Part shown: positions 1 through 6,147 of the stretch, piece after piece | How the letters are laid out: each line of letters starts with the position of its first letter | Position numbering within the stretch: the first letter of the stretch is position 1 | DNA from: Alphaproteobacteria bacterium | GTDB taxonomy: Bacteria; Pseudomonadota; Alphaproteobacteria; Caulobacterales; Caulobacteraceae | Length of the DNA stretch: 11,466 nucleotides | NCBI GenBank assembly: GCA_018895795.1 | Contig: JAHINZ010000315.1 | Span: 1 to 11,466 of the forward strand | Direction of reading: 5' to 3' | Translations under genes and position numbers: made by a program | Notes under the pieces: generated by a model | Database searches by the model: none | Told to the model about the DNA's origin: nothing | What the model saw: the letters and a program-made list of their open reading frames with translations, nothing else

Positions 1-47
1 CCGGGCTCGAACTCGACTTCGACGCCGTTGACCTTGGCGATAGCCAT
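1..47 (-). CDS. nuoG: NADH-quinone oxidoreductase subunit G, N-terminal fragment (cut by window edge)
   Basis: Only the first 15 codons are in the window (MAIAKVNGVEVEFEP), running off the left edge. NuoG is the large iron-sulfur subunit of the peripheral arm of complex I and starts with a ferredoxin-like 2Fe-2S domain; a short beta-strand opening with a Val-Asn-Gly-Val-Glu-Val pattern fits that domain. The ATG lies 5 nt after the nuoF stop codon, and a GGAG ribosome-binding site overlaps the end of nuoF about 8 nt upstream of the ATG. The call rests mainly on the position directly after nuoF, which is the usual nuoF-nuoG order, and on the short N-terminal match. No cluster-binding cysteine is visible. 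Confidence 0.85.
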   Translation of the reverse strand, partial: MAIAKVNGVEVEFEP

Positions 48-52
48 AATCG

Positions 53-1372
53 TTACTCCGCCGCGATCAGCTTGGCGCCCTGCACGTGCAGGCGACCGCT
101 ACGATAGGAAGCGATCCGCTCCTCCACCTCGTGGCGGAAGTGACGGAACAGGCCCTGGATCGGCCAGGCGGCCGCGTCGCCCAGGGCGCAGATGGTGTGA
201 CCCTCGACCTGGGTCGTGACGTCCAGCAGGGTGTCGATCTCTTTCGGATCGGCCTCGCCGGTCGCCATGCGCTCCATGACGCGCCACATCCAGCCGGTGC
301 CTTCGCGGCACGGCGTGCACTGGCCGCAGCTTTCATGCTTGTAGAAGTAGCTGAGACGGGCGATGGCGCGGACAAGATCGGTGTCCTTGTCCATCACGAT
401 CACGGCGGCGGTGCCCAGGCCCGACTTCAGGGCGCGCAGGGCGTCGAAGTCCATCGGCAGGTCTTCGCACTGCTCGGCCGGGATCATCGGCACCGAGGAG
501 CCGCCCGGGATCACGGCCTTCAGGTTGCCCCAGCCGCCCCGAATGCCGCCGCAGTGATCCTCGATCAGCTGACGGAACGGGATGCTCATCGCTTCTTCGA
601 CATTGCAGGGCGTGTTCACGTGCCCGCTGACGCAGAAGAGCTTGGTGCCGGTATTGTTGGGACGGCCGAAACCCGCGAACCATTCGGCCCCGCGGCGCAG
701 GATGGTGCCGGCGACCGCGATGCTCTCGACGTTATTGACCGTGGTGGGCATGCCGTAGAGGCCCGCGCCGGCCGGGAACGGCGGCTTCAGGCGCGGTTGC
801 CCCTTCTTGCCTTCCAGGCTTTCGAGCAGGGCCGTCTCTTCGCCGCAGATATAGGCGCCGGCGCCGTGGTGGACATAGATCTCGAAGTCCCAGCCGTGGA
901 TGTTGTTCTTGCCGACCAGCTTGGCGTCATAGGCCTGCTTGATGGCGGCTTCGAGCACTTCACGTTCGCGGACATATTCGCCGCGGATGTAGATGTAGCA
1001 GGCGTGGGCCAGCATGGCCCGCGAGGCGATCAAGCAGCCCTCGATCAGCAGGTGGGGATCATGACGCATGATCTCCCGGTCCTTGCAGGTGCCCGGCTCG
1101 GATTCGTCGGCGTTGACGACCAGATAGTGCGGACGACCGTCCTTCACTTCCTTGGGCATGAACGACCACTTCAGGCCAGTGCCGAAGCCCGCGCCGCCCC
1201 GGCCGCGCAGGCCGGAGTTTTTCATGTTGTCGATAATCCAGTCGCGACCCGCGTCCAGGATGTCCTTGGTGCCATTCCAGCAGCCACGCTTCTTCGCGCC
1301 TTCAAGACCCCAATCGTGGAGCCCATAAAGGTTGGTGAAAATGCGGTCCTTGTCTTCGAGGATACCGACCAT
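53..1372 (-). CDS. nuoF: NADH-quinone oxidoreductase subunit F (NADH/FMN-binding, 51 kDa type)
   Basis: This 439-aa protein is the NADH-oxidising subunit of complex I. It binds NADH and FMN and passes electrons to the N3 4Fe-4S cluster on the cytoplasmic tip of the peripheral arm. Visible motifs, in order, are the glycine-rich RGRGGAGF at residues 56-63 (nucleotide/FMN site), GAGAYICGEETAL at 170-182 (FMN-binding signature) and ESCGQCTPCREGT at 347-359. Cys349, Cys352 and Cys355 in the last motif, with Cys395 in GHTICALGD, form the expected four-cysteine N3 cluster set. The length is normal for alphaproteobacterial NuoF. The ATG lies 3 nt after the stop of the 88-aa membrane ORF, and nuoG follows 5 nt after the stop. 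The ribosome-binding site is weak (a GAG 2 nt from the ATG), so translation probably depends on coupling to the gene upstream. Identification is secure. Confidence 0.98.
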   Translation of the reverse strand: MVGILEDKDRIFTNLYGLHDWGLEGAKKRGCWNGTKDILDAGRDWIIDNMKNSGLRGRGGAGFGTGLKWSFMPKEVKDGRPHYLVVNADESEPGTCKDREIMRHDPHLLIEGCLIASRAMLAHACYIYIRGEYVREREVLEAAIKQAYDAKLVGKNNIHGWDFEIYVHHGAGAYICGEETALLESLEGKKGQPRLKPPFPAGAGLYGMPTTVNNVESIAVAGTILRRGAEWFAGFGRPNNTGTKLFCVSGHVNTPCNVEEAMSIPFRQLIEDHCGGIRGGWGNLKAVIPGGSSVPMIPAEQCEDLPMDFDALRALKSGLGTAAVIVMDKDTDLVRAIARLSYFYKHESCGQCTPCREGTGWMWRVMERMATGEADPKEIDTLLDVTTQVEGHTICALGDAAAWPIQGLFRHFRHEVEERIASYRSGRLHVQGAKLIAAE

Positions 1373-1375
1373 GAC

Positions 1376-1642
1376 TCAGCTTTGCGGATCGAATGGATGG
1401 ACGCGCACATACCGCGTCCGACGAAGGATGACATAGGCGAAAAGCAACCAGCCGGCGGCAATCGTCAGAAGACCGCCGATGACGGCCCATTGCGGGGCTC
1501 CGGCGACGGTGCGGCCCCAGATCAGGAGCACGGCGCCGATCAGGCAGGCCACGAATCCGATACCGCGTTCACGGCGATAGAGGCCGCGGACGGTGTCGGC
1601 ATAGGCCGCCCGGCGCGTGTTGAGGTCACTATCGTCGATCAT
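1376..1642 (-). CDS. Small two-helix membrane protein of unknown function inside the nuo operon
   Basis: I do not recognise the family of this 88-aa protein. It has a charged, Arg-rich N-terminal stretch (residues 1-26), a hydrophobic segment at about 27-43, a short Gly/Ala/Pro turn, a second hydrophobic segment at about 51-72, and an Arg/Tyr-rich tail (RRTRYVRVHPF). A two-helix hairpin with both ends in the cytoplasm would fit the positive-inside rule. It lies between nuoE and nuoF in the same direction: its ATG overlaps the stop of the 39-aa ORF (ATGA), and it ends 3 nt before nuoF. A good GGAGG ribosome-binding site lies about 10 nt upstream of the ATG. Coding is supported by this tight fit and by membrane-protein composition. 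Unidentified reading frames are known in nuo/nqo clusters of other alphaproteobacteria such as Paracoccus and Rhodobacter. A role in complex I assembly or stability is inference only. Confidence 0.8.
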   Translation of the reverse strand: MIDDSDLNTRRAAYADTVRGLYRRERGIGFVACLIGAVLLIWGRTVAGAPQWAVIGGLLTIAAGWLLFAYVILRRTRYVRVHPFDPQS

Positions 1643-1758
1643 GACGAAACGCCCTCCCCGGCCCGCCCGGCGCGCGTCCAGATCATCGCGCAGCCGAGCT
1701 CGGCGATGACGAGCATCGTGGCCAGGCGCGTGTTCCGGATCACGGAGTCAGCGAACAT
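1639..1758 (-). CDS. Candidate 39-aa mini-protein between nuoE and the 88-aa membrane gene
   Basis: This reading frame begins with ATG TTC GCT and encodes 39 residues (MFADSVIRNTRLATMLVIAE, then LGCAMIWTRAGRAGEGVSS). Its start codon overlaps the nuoE stop as TGATG, and its stop overlaps the ATG of the 88-aa ORF as ATGA. It therefore exactly fills the 115-nt gap between two genes with coupled junctions on both sides, which is hard to explain by chance. Residues 12-27 are hydrophobic and could form a short helix, although Glu20 lies inside it; a basic tail follows. Apart from GGAG about 14 nt upstream there is no clear ribosome-binding site, so translation would depend on re-initiation after nuoE. 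It has no recognisable family. It could be a genuine mini-membrane protein or only a translational bridge to the next gene. Confidence 0.5.
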   Translation of the reverse strand: MFADSVIRNTRLATMLVIAELGCAMIWTRAGRAGEGVSS

Positions 1759-2444
1759 CAGGCGGCGGGCTCCGCCTTAGGAGCCTTTTTCGGCTTTTCG
1801 GGCAGGTTGGGGATCTTGAGTTTCTTGGCCAGGGAGCCGTCATACAGCTTGGGATCGGTCAGGGTCTTGATCGAATCCTTCGGCTCGGAGGCCTTGCGGC
1901 CTTCATAGCTGCCCGGTTGCGGCGACTTGCCGGCGGCGAAGTCGTCCAGGATCTGCGCCAGGCTCTCCGGCGTCAGGTCCTCATAATAGTAGTCGTTGAT
2001 CGCGGCCATCGGCGCATTGCAGCACGCGCCCAGGCACTCGACCTCTTCCCAGCTGAACTTGCCGTCGGTTGAGACGTGATTGGCCTCGCCGATCTTGTCC
2101 TTCAGCACCTGGCGCAGGTCCAGGGCGCCCCGCAGCTGGCAAGGGGTGGTGCCGCACAACTGGACGAAAGCGACCTTACCGACCGGCTGCAGCTGGAACA
2201 TCACGTAGAAGGTCGCGACTTCCAGAACCCGGATCACCGGCATCTCGAGTTGCCGGGCGATCTCCTGGATGGCGGGCTCGGAAATCCAGCCCTCTTGCTT
2301 CTGGGCCAGCCAGAGCATGGGGATCACCGTCGATTGCTTGCGCTCGGCGGGATATTTGGCTTTCCACCAGTCGGCCTTGGCCTGGCTGTCCTTCGAGAAG
2401 GCGAAGCTGGCGGGCTGTTCCTTGGCGAGACGACGAACGGACAT
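1758..2444 (-). CDS. nuoE: NADH-quinone oxidoreductase subunit E (2Fe-2S, 24 kDa type)
   Basis: This 228-aa protein is the thioredoxin-like subunit that carries cluster N1a and pairs with NuoF in the NADH dehydrogenase module. The four 2Fe-2S ligands are visible: Cys97 and Cys102 in CGTTPCQLRG, and Cys137 and Cys141 in CLGACCNAP. The N-terminal helical region (about 20-85) includes the family-typical pattern ending in EVATFYVMF. Beyond the conserved core, roughly residue 170 onward, there is a tail of about 58 residues rich in Lys, Pro and Ala that ends KAEPAA. This tail is longer than in the E. coli protein, and alphaproteobacterial NuoE proteins often carry such extensions. The start lies 3 nt after the SnoaL-like gene, and the stop overlaps the 39-aa ORF start (TGATG). 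Confidence 0.97.
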   Translation of the reverse strand: MSVRRLAKEQPASFAFSKDSQAKADWWKAKYPAERKQSTVIPMLWLAQKQEGWISEPAIQEIARQLEMPVIRVLEVATFYVMFQLQPVGKVAFVQLCGTTPCQLRGALDLRQVLKDKIGEANHVSTDGKFSWEEVECLGACCNAPMAAINDYYYEDLTPESLAQILDDFAAGKSPQPGSYEGRKASEPKDSIKTLTDPKLYDGSLAKKLKIPNLPEKPKKAPKAEPAA

Positions 2445-2447
2445 GCG

Positions 2448-2783
2448 TCAGGCTTTCACGAAATCAACGCGGGCGATCTTGTCGCCCGCGAAAGTATAGA
2501 TGGCGGCGACCTCGAAAGGCGCCGCGTCGGGTGAGCGGAAGACCCGCTCATGGTCGATCACGGTGTTTCCGACTTTCACGCGCGACAGCAGCTGAGCGCG
2601 GTTCTCGGGGAACTGCGCGAACAAGCCGACATGTCGCTCGCGATAGGCCGAAAGTCCATGCAGGTTCGGCGTCGCATTGAGGTCGGAGACCACGACGTCG
2701 TCGGCGAAAAAGGCGCACAGGGCATCGACGTCCTGGGCGTTATAGGCGTCCAGCTGGCCCTGCACGGTCAGGTCCAGGCTCAA
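2448..2783 (-). CDS. SnoaL/NTF2-like small protein inside the nuo operon
   Basis: This protein of about 111 aa has the pattern of the NTF2-like (SnoaL, steroid delta-isomerase-like) fold: an N-terminal helix with QLDAYNAQDVDALCAFFADDVVV (residues 10-32, shown with its typical Ala-Tyr-Asn-x-x-Asp core), a loop, then beta-strands ending in AAIYTFAGDKIARVDFVKA. The family forms a cone-shaped alpha+beta pocket and ranges from isomerases to ligand-binding proteins; catalysis cannot be inferred here. No ATG is usable. A much longer open frame extends upstream antisense to nothing and within nuoD, but similarity starts only after the nuoD stop. I chose TTG at 2783-2781, which overlaps the nuoD stop (TTGA) and has GGGGAG 8 nt upstream. 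A GTG six codons later (2765) is the alternative. It lies between nuoD and nuoE and is probably translationally coupled to both. Confidence 0.8.
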   Translation of the reverse strand: MSLDLTVQGQLDAYNAQDVDALCAFFADDVVVSDLNATPNLHGLSAYRERHVGLFAQFPENRAQLLSRVKVGNTVIDHERVFRSPDAAPFEVAAIYTFAGDKIARVDFVKA

Positions 2784-4030
2784 CGGTCGATCTCCCCGAA
2801 CACGATGTCCAGCGAGCCCAGAATGGCCGAGACGTCGGCCAGCATGTGGCCGCGGTTCATCCAGTCCATCGCCGCCAGGTGCGGGAAACCCGGCGCGCGA
2901 ATCTTGCAGCGATAGGGCTTGTTGGTGCCGTCGGAGACCACGAACACTCCGAACTCGCCCTTGGGCGCTTCGACGCACGCATAGACCTCGCCGGCCGGGG
3001 TGCGGAACCCCTCGGTGTAGAGCTTGAAGTGATGGATCAGGGCTTCCATCGAGCGCTTCATCTCGGCGCGACGCGGGGGGCTGACCTTGTTGTCCTCGGT
3101 CATCACCGGGCCCGGCGTCTTGCGGAGCATGTCGCAGGCCTGGCGGATGATCTTGGTCGACTCGCGCATCTCCTGCATGCGGCACAGATAGCGATCATAG
3201 CAGTCGCCGTTCTTGCCCAGCGGGATGTCGAACTCGAAGTTGTTGTAGTTCTCGTAAGGCTGGCTACGGCGCAGATCCCAGGCGATGCCCGAGCCACGAA
3301 CCATCACGCCGGAGAAGCCCCACTCAATCGCCTGCTCGCGCGACACCACGCCGATGTCGACGTTGCGTTGCTTGAAGATGCGGTTGTCGGTGATCAGGCC
3401 TTCAATATCGTCGCAGATCTTGGGGAAGGCCTTGGCCCAGGTGTCAATGTCTTCGATCAGCGCGGGCGGCAGGTCCTGGTGGACGCCGCCGGGCCGGAAA
3501 TAGTTGGAGTGCAGACGAGCGCCGCAGGCGCGCTCGTAGAACACCATCAACTTCTCACGCTCTTCGAAGCCCCACAGCGGCGGCGTCAACGCGCCGACGT
3601 CCATGGCCTGGGTCGTCACGTTCAGCAGGTGGCTCAGGATGCGGCCGATTTCGCTGTACAGGACGCGAATGATCGAGCCGCGGATCGGCACGTCCACGCC
3701 CAGCAGCTTCTCGATGGCCAGGCAGAACGCATGCTCCTGGTTCATCGGCGCCACATAGTCGAGGCGGTCGAAATACGGGATATTCTGAAGGTAAGTGCGC
3801 GCCTCCATCAGCTTCTCGGTGCCGCGGTGCAGCAGGCCGATATGTGGATCGACGCGTTCGACCACTTCGCCGTCGAGCTCGAGCACCAGGCGCAGAACGC
3901 CGTGCGCGGCCGGGTGTTGCGGGCCGAAATTGATGTTGAACTTGCGAACCGGCGTTTCCGGCAGGGCCGGAACCGAGGGCTCATCGCGGAAGAAGTCGGT
4001 CGCCGCCGCGGGCGAGGTTTGGCCGGTCAT
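2780..4030 (-). CDS. nuoD: NADH-quinone oxidoreductase subunit D (49 kDa type)
   Basis: This 416-aa protein is the 49-kDa subunit of complex I, related to the large subunit of NiFe hydrogenases. With NuoB it forms the quinone-reduction site at the base of the peripheral arm. After a variable N-terminal segment of about 28 residues comes the conserved FGPQHPAAHG (residues 35-44), which lies in the quinone pocket, then the LLHRGTEKL (67-74) and RLDYVAPMNQEHAF (89-102) blocks. The protein ends with the conserved SLDIVFGEIDR. The hydrogenase metal-binding cysteines are absent, as expected for NuoD. It is not fused to NuoC, unlike the E. coli arrangement. The ATG overlaps the stop of the 133-aa membrane gene (ATGA), with AAGGAAGG about 9 nt upstream. 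Its stop overlaps the TTG of the SnoaL-like gene. Confidence 0.98.
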   Translation of the reverse strand: MTGQTSPAAATDFFRDEPSVPALPETPVRKFNINFGPQHPAAHGVLRLVLELDGEVVERVDPHIGLLHRGTEKLMEARTYLQNIPYFDRLDYVAPMNQEHAFCLAIEKLLGVDVPIRGSIIRVLYSEIGRILSHLLNVTTQAMDVGALTPPLWGFEEREKLMVFYERACGARLHSNYFRPGGVHQDLPPALIEDIDTWAKAFPKICDDIEGLITDNRIFKQRNVDIGVVSREQAIEWGFSGVMVRGSGIAWDLRRSQPYENYNNFEFDIPLGKNGDCYDRYLCRMQEMRESTKIIRQACDMLRKTPGPVMTEDNKVSPPRRAEMKRSMEALIHHFKLYTEGFRTPAGEVYACVEAPKGEFGVFVVSDGTNKPYRCKIRAPGFPHLAAMDWMNRGHMLADVSAILGSLDIVFGEIDR

Positions 4031-4428
4031 GGCTGCTGGCCTTCCTTACGCTGCTCGATGCTGAGCGAAACAAGCAATCCCGCGACAAGCAGGACCGCGC
4101 CCAACAGCGTGATGATGGTGGTGGCGACACTCCAGGACTGGGAGATCGCCGCCTGGGACAGGGGCAGAGCCAGCAACACGGACGCCGCGCCGAGCAGCGC
4201 GCTGCGCAGCTCCGCGACTTCCATCCGCCGAAGCCCGGCTCCAATCGCGAGGGTCATGACCGCGATCATGATCGCAACGCCCAGCCCTTTGTTCTGCTCG
4301 ACCGAGATCACGGGCGCGCGTGTGAACCACCCCGTCAGCCGCATGCCGATGGTCATCAGAAAGGCGGTCGAAAAGGTCACCAAAAAGAACGCGGTGGCGG
4401 AACGAAACGTCGGCCGGCGCAAAGCCAT
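4027..4428 (-). CDS. Predicted four-helix membrane protein of unknown function inside the nuo operon
   Basis: I do not recognise the family of this 133-aa protein. Four hydrophobic segments are visible at about residues 11-29, 48-66, 76-94 and 101-122. Short loops connect them, with Arg/Lys clusters at the N-terminus (LRRPTFR), between helices 2 and 3 (LRRMEVAELR) and at the C-terminus (EQRKEG). The positive-inside rule would put both termini and the central loop in the cytoplasm. It lies between nuoC (2 nt after its stop) and nuoD (4-nt ATGA overlap), and GGGGA about 9 nt upstream could serve as ribosome-binding site. It is not one of the 14 core subunits: NuoA, H, J, K, L, M and N all look different. 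It could be an accessory subunit, an assembly factor or an unrelated passenger. Coding confidence comes from the coupled junctions and clear membrane topology. Confidence 0.82.
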   Translation of the reverse strand: MALRRPTFRSATAFFLVTFSTAFLMTIGMRLTGWFTRAPVISVEQNKGLGVAIMIAVMTLAIGAGLRRMEVAELRSALLGAASVLLALPLSQAAISQSWSVATTIITLLGAVLLVAGLLVSLSIEQRKEGQQP

Positions 4429-4430
4429 GA

Positions 4431-5042
4431 TCAGGCATCCCCTGCTCTTTTCTCGGCCTTCTCGTCGCCGGGCAGGGCGTAATTCGCGCCTTCCCAGGGT
4501 GAGAGGAAATCGAACGCACGGAACTCGGTGATCTTGACGGGTTCATAGACGACGCGCTTGAGCTGGTCGTCATAACGAACCTCGACATAGCCCGTCATCG
4601 GGAAGTCTTTCCGCAGCGGATGGCCGTGGAAGCCGTAGTCGGTCAGGATTCGGCGCAGGTCCGGATGACCGTCGAAGAAGATGCCGAACATGTCGAACGC
4701 CTCGCGCTCGAACCAGTCGGCGACCGGGAAGACCGGCGTCGAGGTCGGGACCGGCGTATCCTCGTCGGTCGAGACCTTCAGCCGGATCCGATGGTTCTTC
4801 ACCAGCGACAGCAGATGGTAGACCACGTCGAACCGCGCCGCGCGTTCCGGATAGTCCACGCCGGTCAGGTCGATCAGCTGGTGGAACCTGCAGGCGGCGT
4901 CGTCACGCAGGAAGGTCAGCGTGTCGACCACCGTGCCCGAGCGCGCGACGATGGTCAGCTCGCCAAACGCCACCGAATGGCCCATCACGCCGGGCCCGCG
5001 GGCCACGATGTCCTGGCCGAGTAGTTCGAGGGCTTCGCTCAT
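4431..5042 (-). CDS. nuoC: NADH-quinone oxidoreductase subunit C (30 kDa type)
   Basis: This 203-aa protein is the 30-kDa subunit of the complex I Q-module. It carries no cofactor and packs against NuoD and NuoB. The family signature is clear: WFEREAFDMFGI at residues 110-121, followed by the downstream HPDLRRILTDYGF and HPLRKDFP blocks (126-148). The preceding YHLLSLVKNHRIRLKV strand-helix (75-90) is also typical. The C-terminal KITEFRAFDFLSPWEG is the usual end of stand-alone alphaproteobacterial NuoC. The ATG overlaps the nuoB stop by 4 nt (ATGA), and GGGGA lies about 10 nt upstream. The next gene is the 133-aa membrane protein rather than nuoD. Confidence 0.97.
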   Translation of the reverse strand: MSEALELLGQDIVARGPGVMGHSVAFGELTIVARSGTVVDTLTFLRDDAACRFHQLIDLTGVDYPERAARFDVVYHLLSLVKNHRIRLKVSTDEDTPVPTSTPVFPVADWFEREAFDMFGIFFDGHPDLRRILTDYGFHGHPLRKDFPMTGYVEVRYDDQLKRVVYEPVKITEFRAFDFLSPWEGANYALPGDEKAEKRAGDA

Positions 5043-5623
5043 CGCTCGATCGTCCCCGTGCGACGGATCTTTTTCTGCAGCTGCAGCACGCCATAGACCA
5101 GGGCCTCGGCGGTCGGCGGGCAGCCTGGGACATAGATGTCCACAGGCACCACGCGATCGCAGCCGCGAACGACGCTGTAGCTGTAATAATAGTAGCCGCC
5201 GCCATTGGCGCAGCTGCCCATCGAGATGACGTAGCGCGGCTCCGGCATCTGGTCATAGACCTTGCGCAGGGCCGGAGCCATCTTGTTGGTCAGGGTGCCG
5301 GCGACAATCATAACGTCGCTCTGACGCGGACTGGCGCGGGGCGCGAAGCCGTAGCGCTCCAAGTCATAACGCGGCATCGAGGCCTGCATCATTTCCACGG
5401 CGCAGCAGGCCAGGCCAAACGTCATCCACATCAGCGAGCCGGTGCGGGCCCAGGTAATCAGGTCGTCGGCGGCGGCCGTGATGAAGCCCTTGTCGGCCAG
5501 TTGACCCGAGATGCCGTCGAAGAACGGATCATGCAGTTTGGGGTCATAGCCCTGCACCGTCGACCGGCCGGCGGCGCCGGCGGGTACGAGGGGCGAACTA
5601 TTGGCGGGAACGATCACTCCCAT
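5039..5623 (-). CDS. nuoB: NADH-quinone oxidoreductase subunit B (PSST type, cluster N2)
   Basis: This 194-aa protein is the subunit that carries cluster N2, the last iron-sulfur cluster before ubiquinone. Numbered from the start chosen here, the N2 ligands are the adjacent Cys73 and Cys74 in FGLACCAVEMM, Cys138 in MGSCANGGG and Cys168 in VPGCPPTAEAL. A Tyr/Gly-rich stretch (GGGYYYYSYS, 141-150) follows the third cysteine as in other family members. An ATG seven codons upstream (5644) would give 201 aa. It lies deeper inside nuoA with no ribosome-binding site, whereas the ATG at 5623 has GAAGG about 11-12 nt upstream and overlaps nuoA by only 10 nt, so I prefer it. The stop overlaps the nuoC start (ATGA). 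Confidence 0.95.
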   Translation of the reverse strand: MGVIVPANSSPLVPAGAAGRSTVQGYDPKLHDPFFDGISGQLADKGFITAAADDLITWARTGSLMWMTFGLACCAVEMMQASMPRYDLERYGFAPRASPRQSDVMIVAGTLTNKMAPALRKVYDQMPEPRYVISMGSCANGGGYYYYSYSVVRGCDRVVPVDIYVPGCPPTAEALVYGVLQLQKKIRRTGTIER

Positions 5624-5991
5624 TCGAGGGCGCCCTTCTTCCATTCATAGATGAAGCCGACGGTCAGGACGCCCAGGAAGGTCATCATCGACCAGAAGGC
5701 GAAGGCCGCGGCCTCGTGGGGCAGTTTCATCAGGCTGACAGCCCAGGGAAACAGGAACGCCACTTCAAGGTCGAAAATGATGAAGAGGATCGAGACCAGG
5801 TAAAACCGGACATCGAACTTCATGCGCGCATCATCGAAGGCATTGAAGCCGCATTCGTAGGCTGACAGCTTTTCCGGGTCCGGCGCCTTGGGCGCTAGCA
5901 CCGCGGCGGCGGCGAGAAAGGCGACGCCGATAACGGTCGCGATCCCTAGAAAGATAACGATCGGCAGATACTGGAGAAGGAAGGCGTTCAT
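5614..5991 (-). CDS. nuoA: NADH-quinone oxidoreductase subunit A (ND3 type)
   Basis: This 125-aa membrane protein is the ND3 homologue. It has three transmembrane helices at about residues 9-32, 62-82 and 95-115. The long loop between helices 1 and 2 holds the conserved SAYECGF (43-49), whose cysteine sits near the quinone site and reports the active/deactive state in mitochondrial complex I. Helix 2 carries the typical FDLEVAFLFPWA (73-84). The length is normal. It is the first gene of the operon. AAGGG lies 5 nt upstream of the ATG, and a promoter of Caulobacter housekeeping type lies just beyond that. Its last 10 nt overlap the nuoB start. Confidence 0.97.
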   Translation of the reverse strand: MNAFLLQYLPIVIFLGIATVIGVAFLAAAAVLAPKAPDPEKLSAYECGFNAFDDARMKFDVRFYLVSILFIIFDLEVAFLFPWAVSLMKLPHEAAAFAFWSMMTFLGVLTVGFIYEWKKGALEWE

Positions 5992-6017
5992 GACAGCCCT
6001 TGGCTTGAATCGTGCGG

Positions 6018-6046
6018 GTTGTAGCCCATGCCCGTCGACGCTTCAA
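6018..6046 (-). promoter_or_regulatory. Predicted housekeeping promoter of the nuo operon
   Basis: On the minus strand, TTGAAGC (6046-6040) and GCTACAAC (6025-6018) are separated by 14 nt. The published Caulobacter vegetative promoter consensus is TTGACGS, a 10-14 nt spacer and GCTANAWC. The -10 matches at every specified position, and the -35 differs by one base (A for C at position 5). The predicted start site is near 6011, giving a leader of about 20 nt before the nuoA ATG at 5991. A GANTC site (CcrM methylation motif) at 6007-6011 coincides with the predicted start. A second TTGAAGC at 6100-6094 has no matching -10. Confidence 0.65.
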
Positions 6047-6111
6047 ACGCCTGCGACACATTGAGAAACGGTCGCAACTGGAGCTCATCCACAGCTTCAA
6101 CGACATGGACA

Positions 6112-6140
6112 TTGACACGAGTCCGCGCCCGACATATCAG
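6112..6140 (+). promoter_or_regulatory. Predicted promoter of the tRNA-Asp pair
   Basis: A perfect sigma-70 type -35 box, TTGACA (6112-6117), is followed after 17 nt by a weak -10, TATCAG (6135-6140). The predicted start near 6147 would give a leader of about 45 nt before the first tRNA-Asp at 6192. The bases just after the -10 are GC-rich (acgcgcc), which is typical of stable-RNA promoters under stringent control. Direction and position fit; activity is inferred. Confidence 0.5.
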
Positions 6141-6147
6141 ACGCGCC

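Noticed and set aside
86..1780. 564-codon open frame on the plus strand across nuoF and the small membrane gene
   Set aside because: It is antisense to a clear NuoF with all cofactor motifs. Long antisense frames are expected in high-GC DNA, and the translation resembles no family.
2784..3185. N-terminal extension of the SnoaL-like frame into nuoD
   Set aside because: The extra 134 codons lie wholly within nuoD in another frame and are Arg/Gly/Ser-rich; the NTF2-like similarity begins only after the nuoD stop.
2846..4531. 561-codon open frame on the plus strand across nuoD and the 133-aa gene
   Set aside because: Antisense shadow of nuoD. The composition is rich in Ala, Asp, His and Arg as expected for a GC-rich complement frame.
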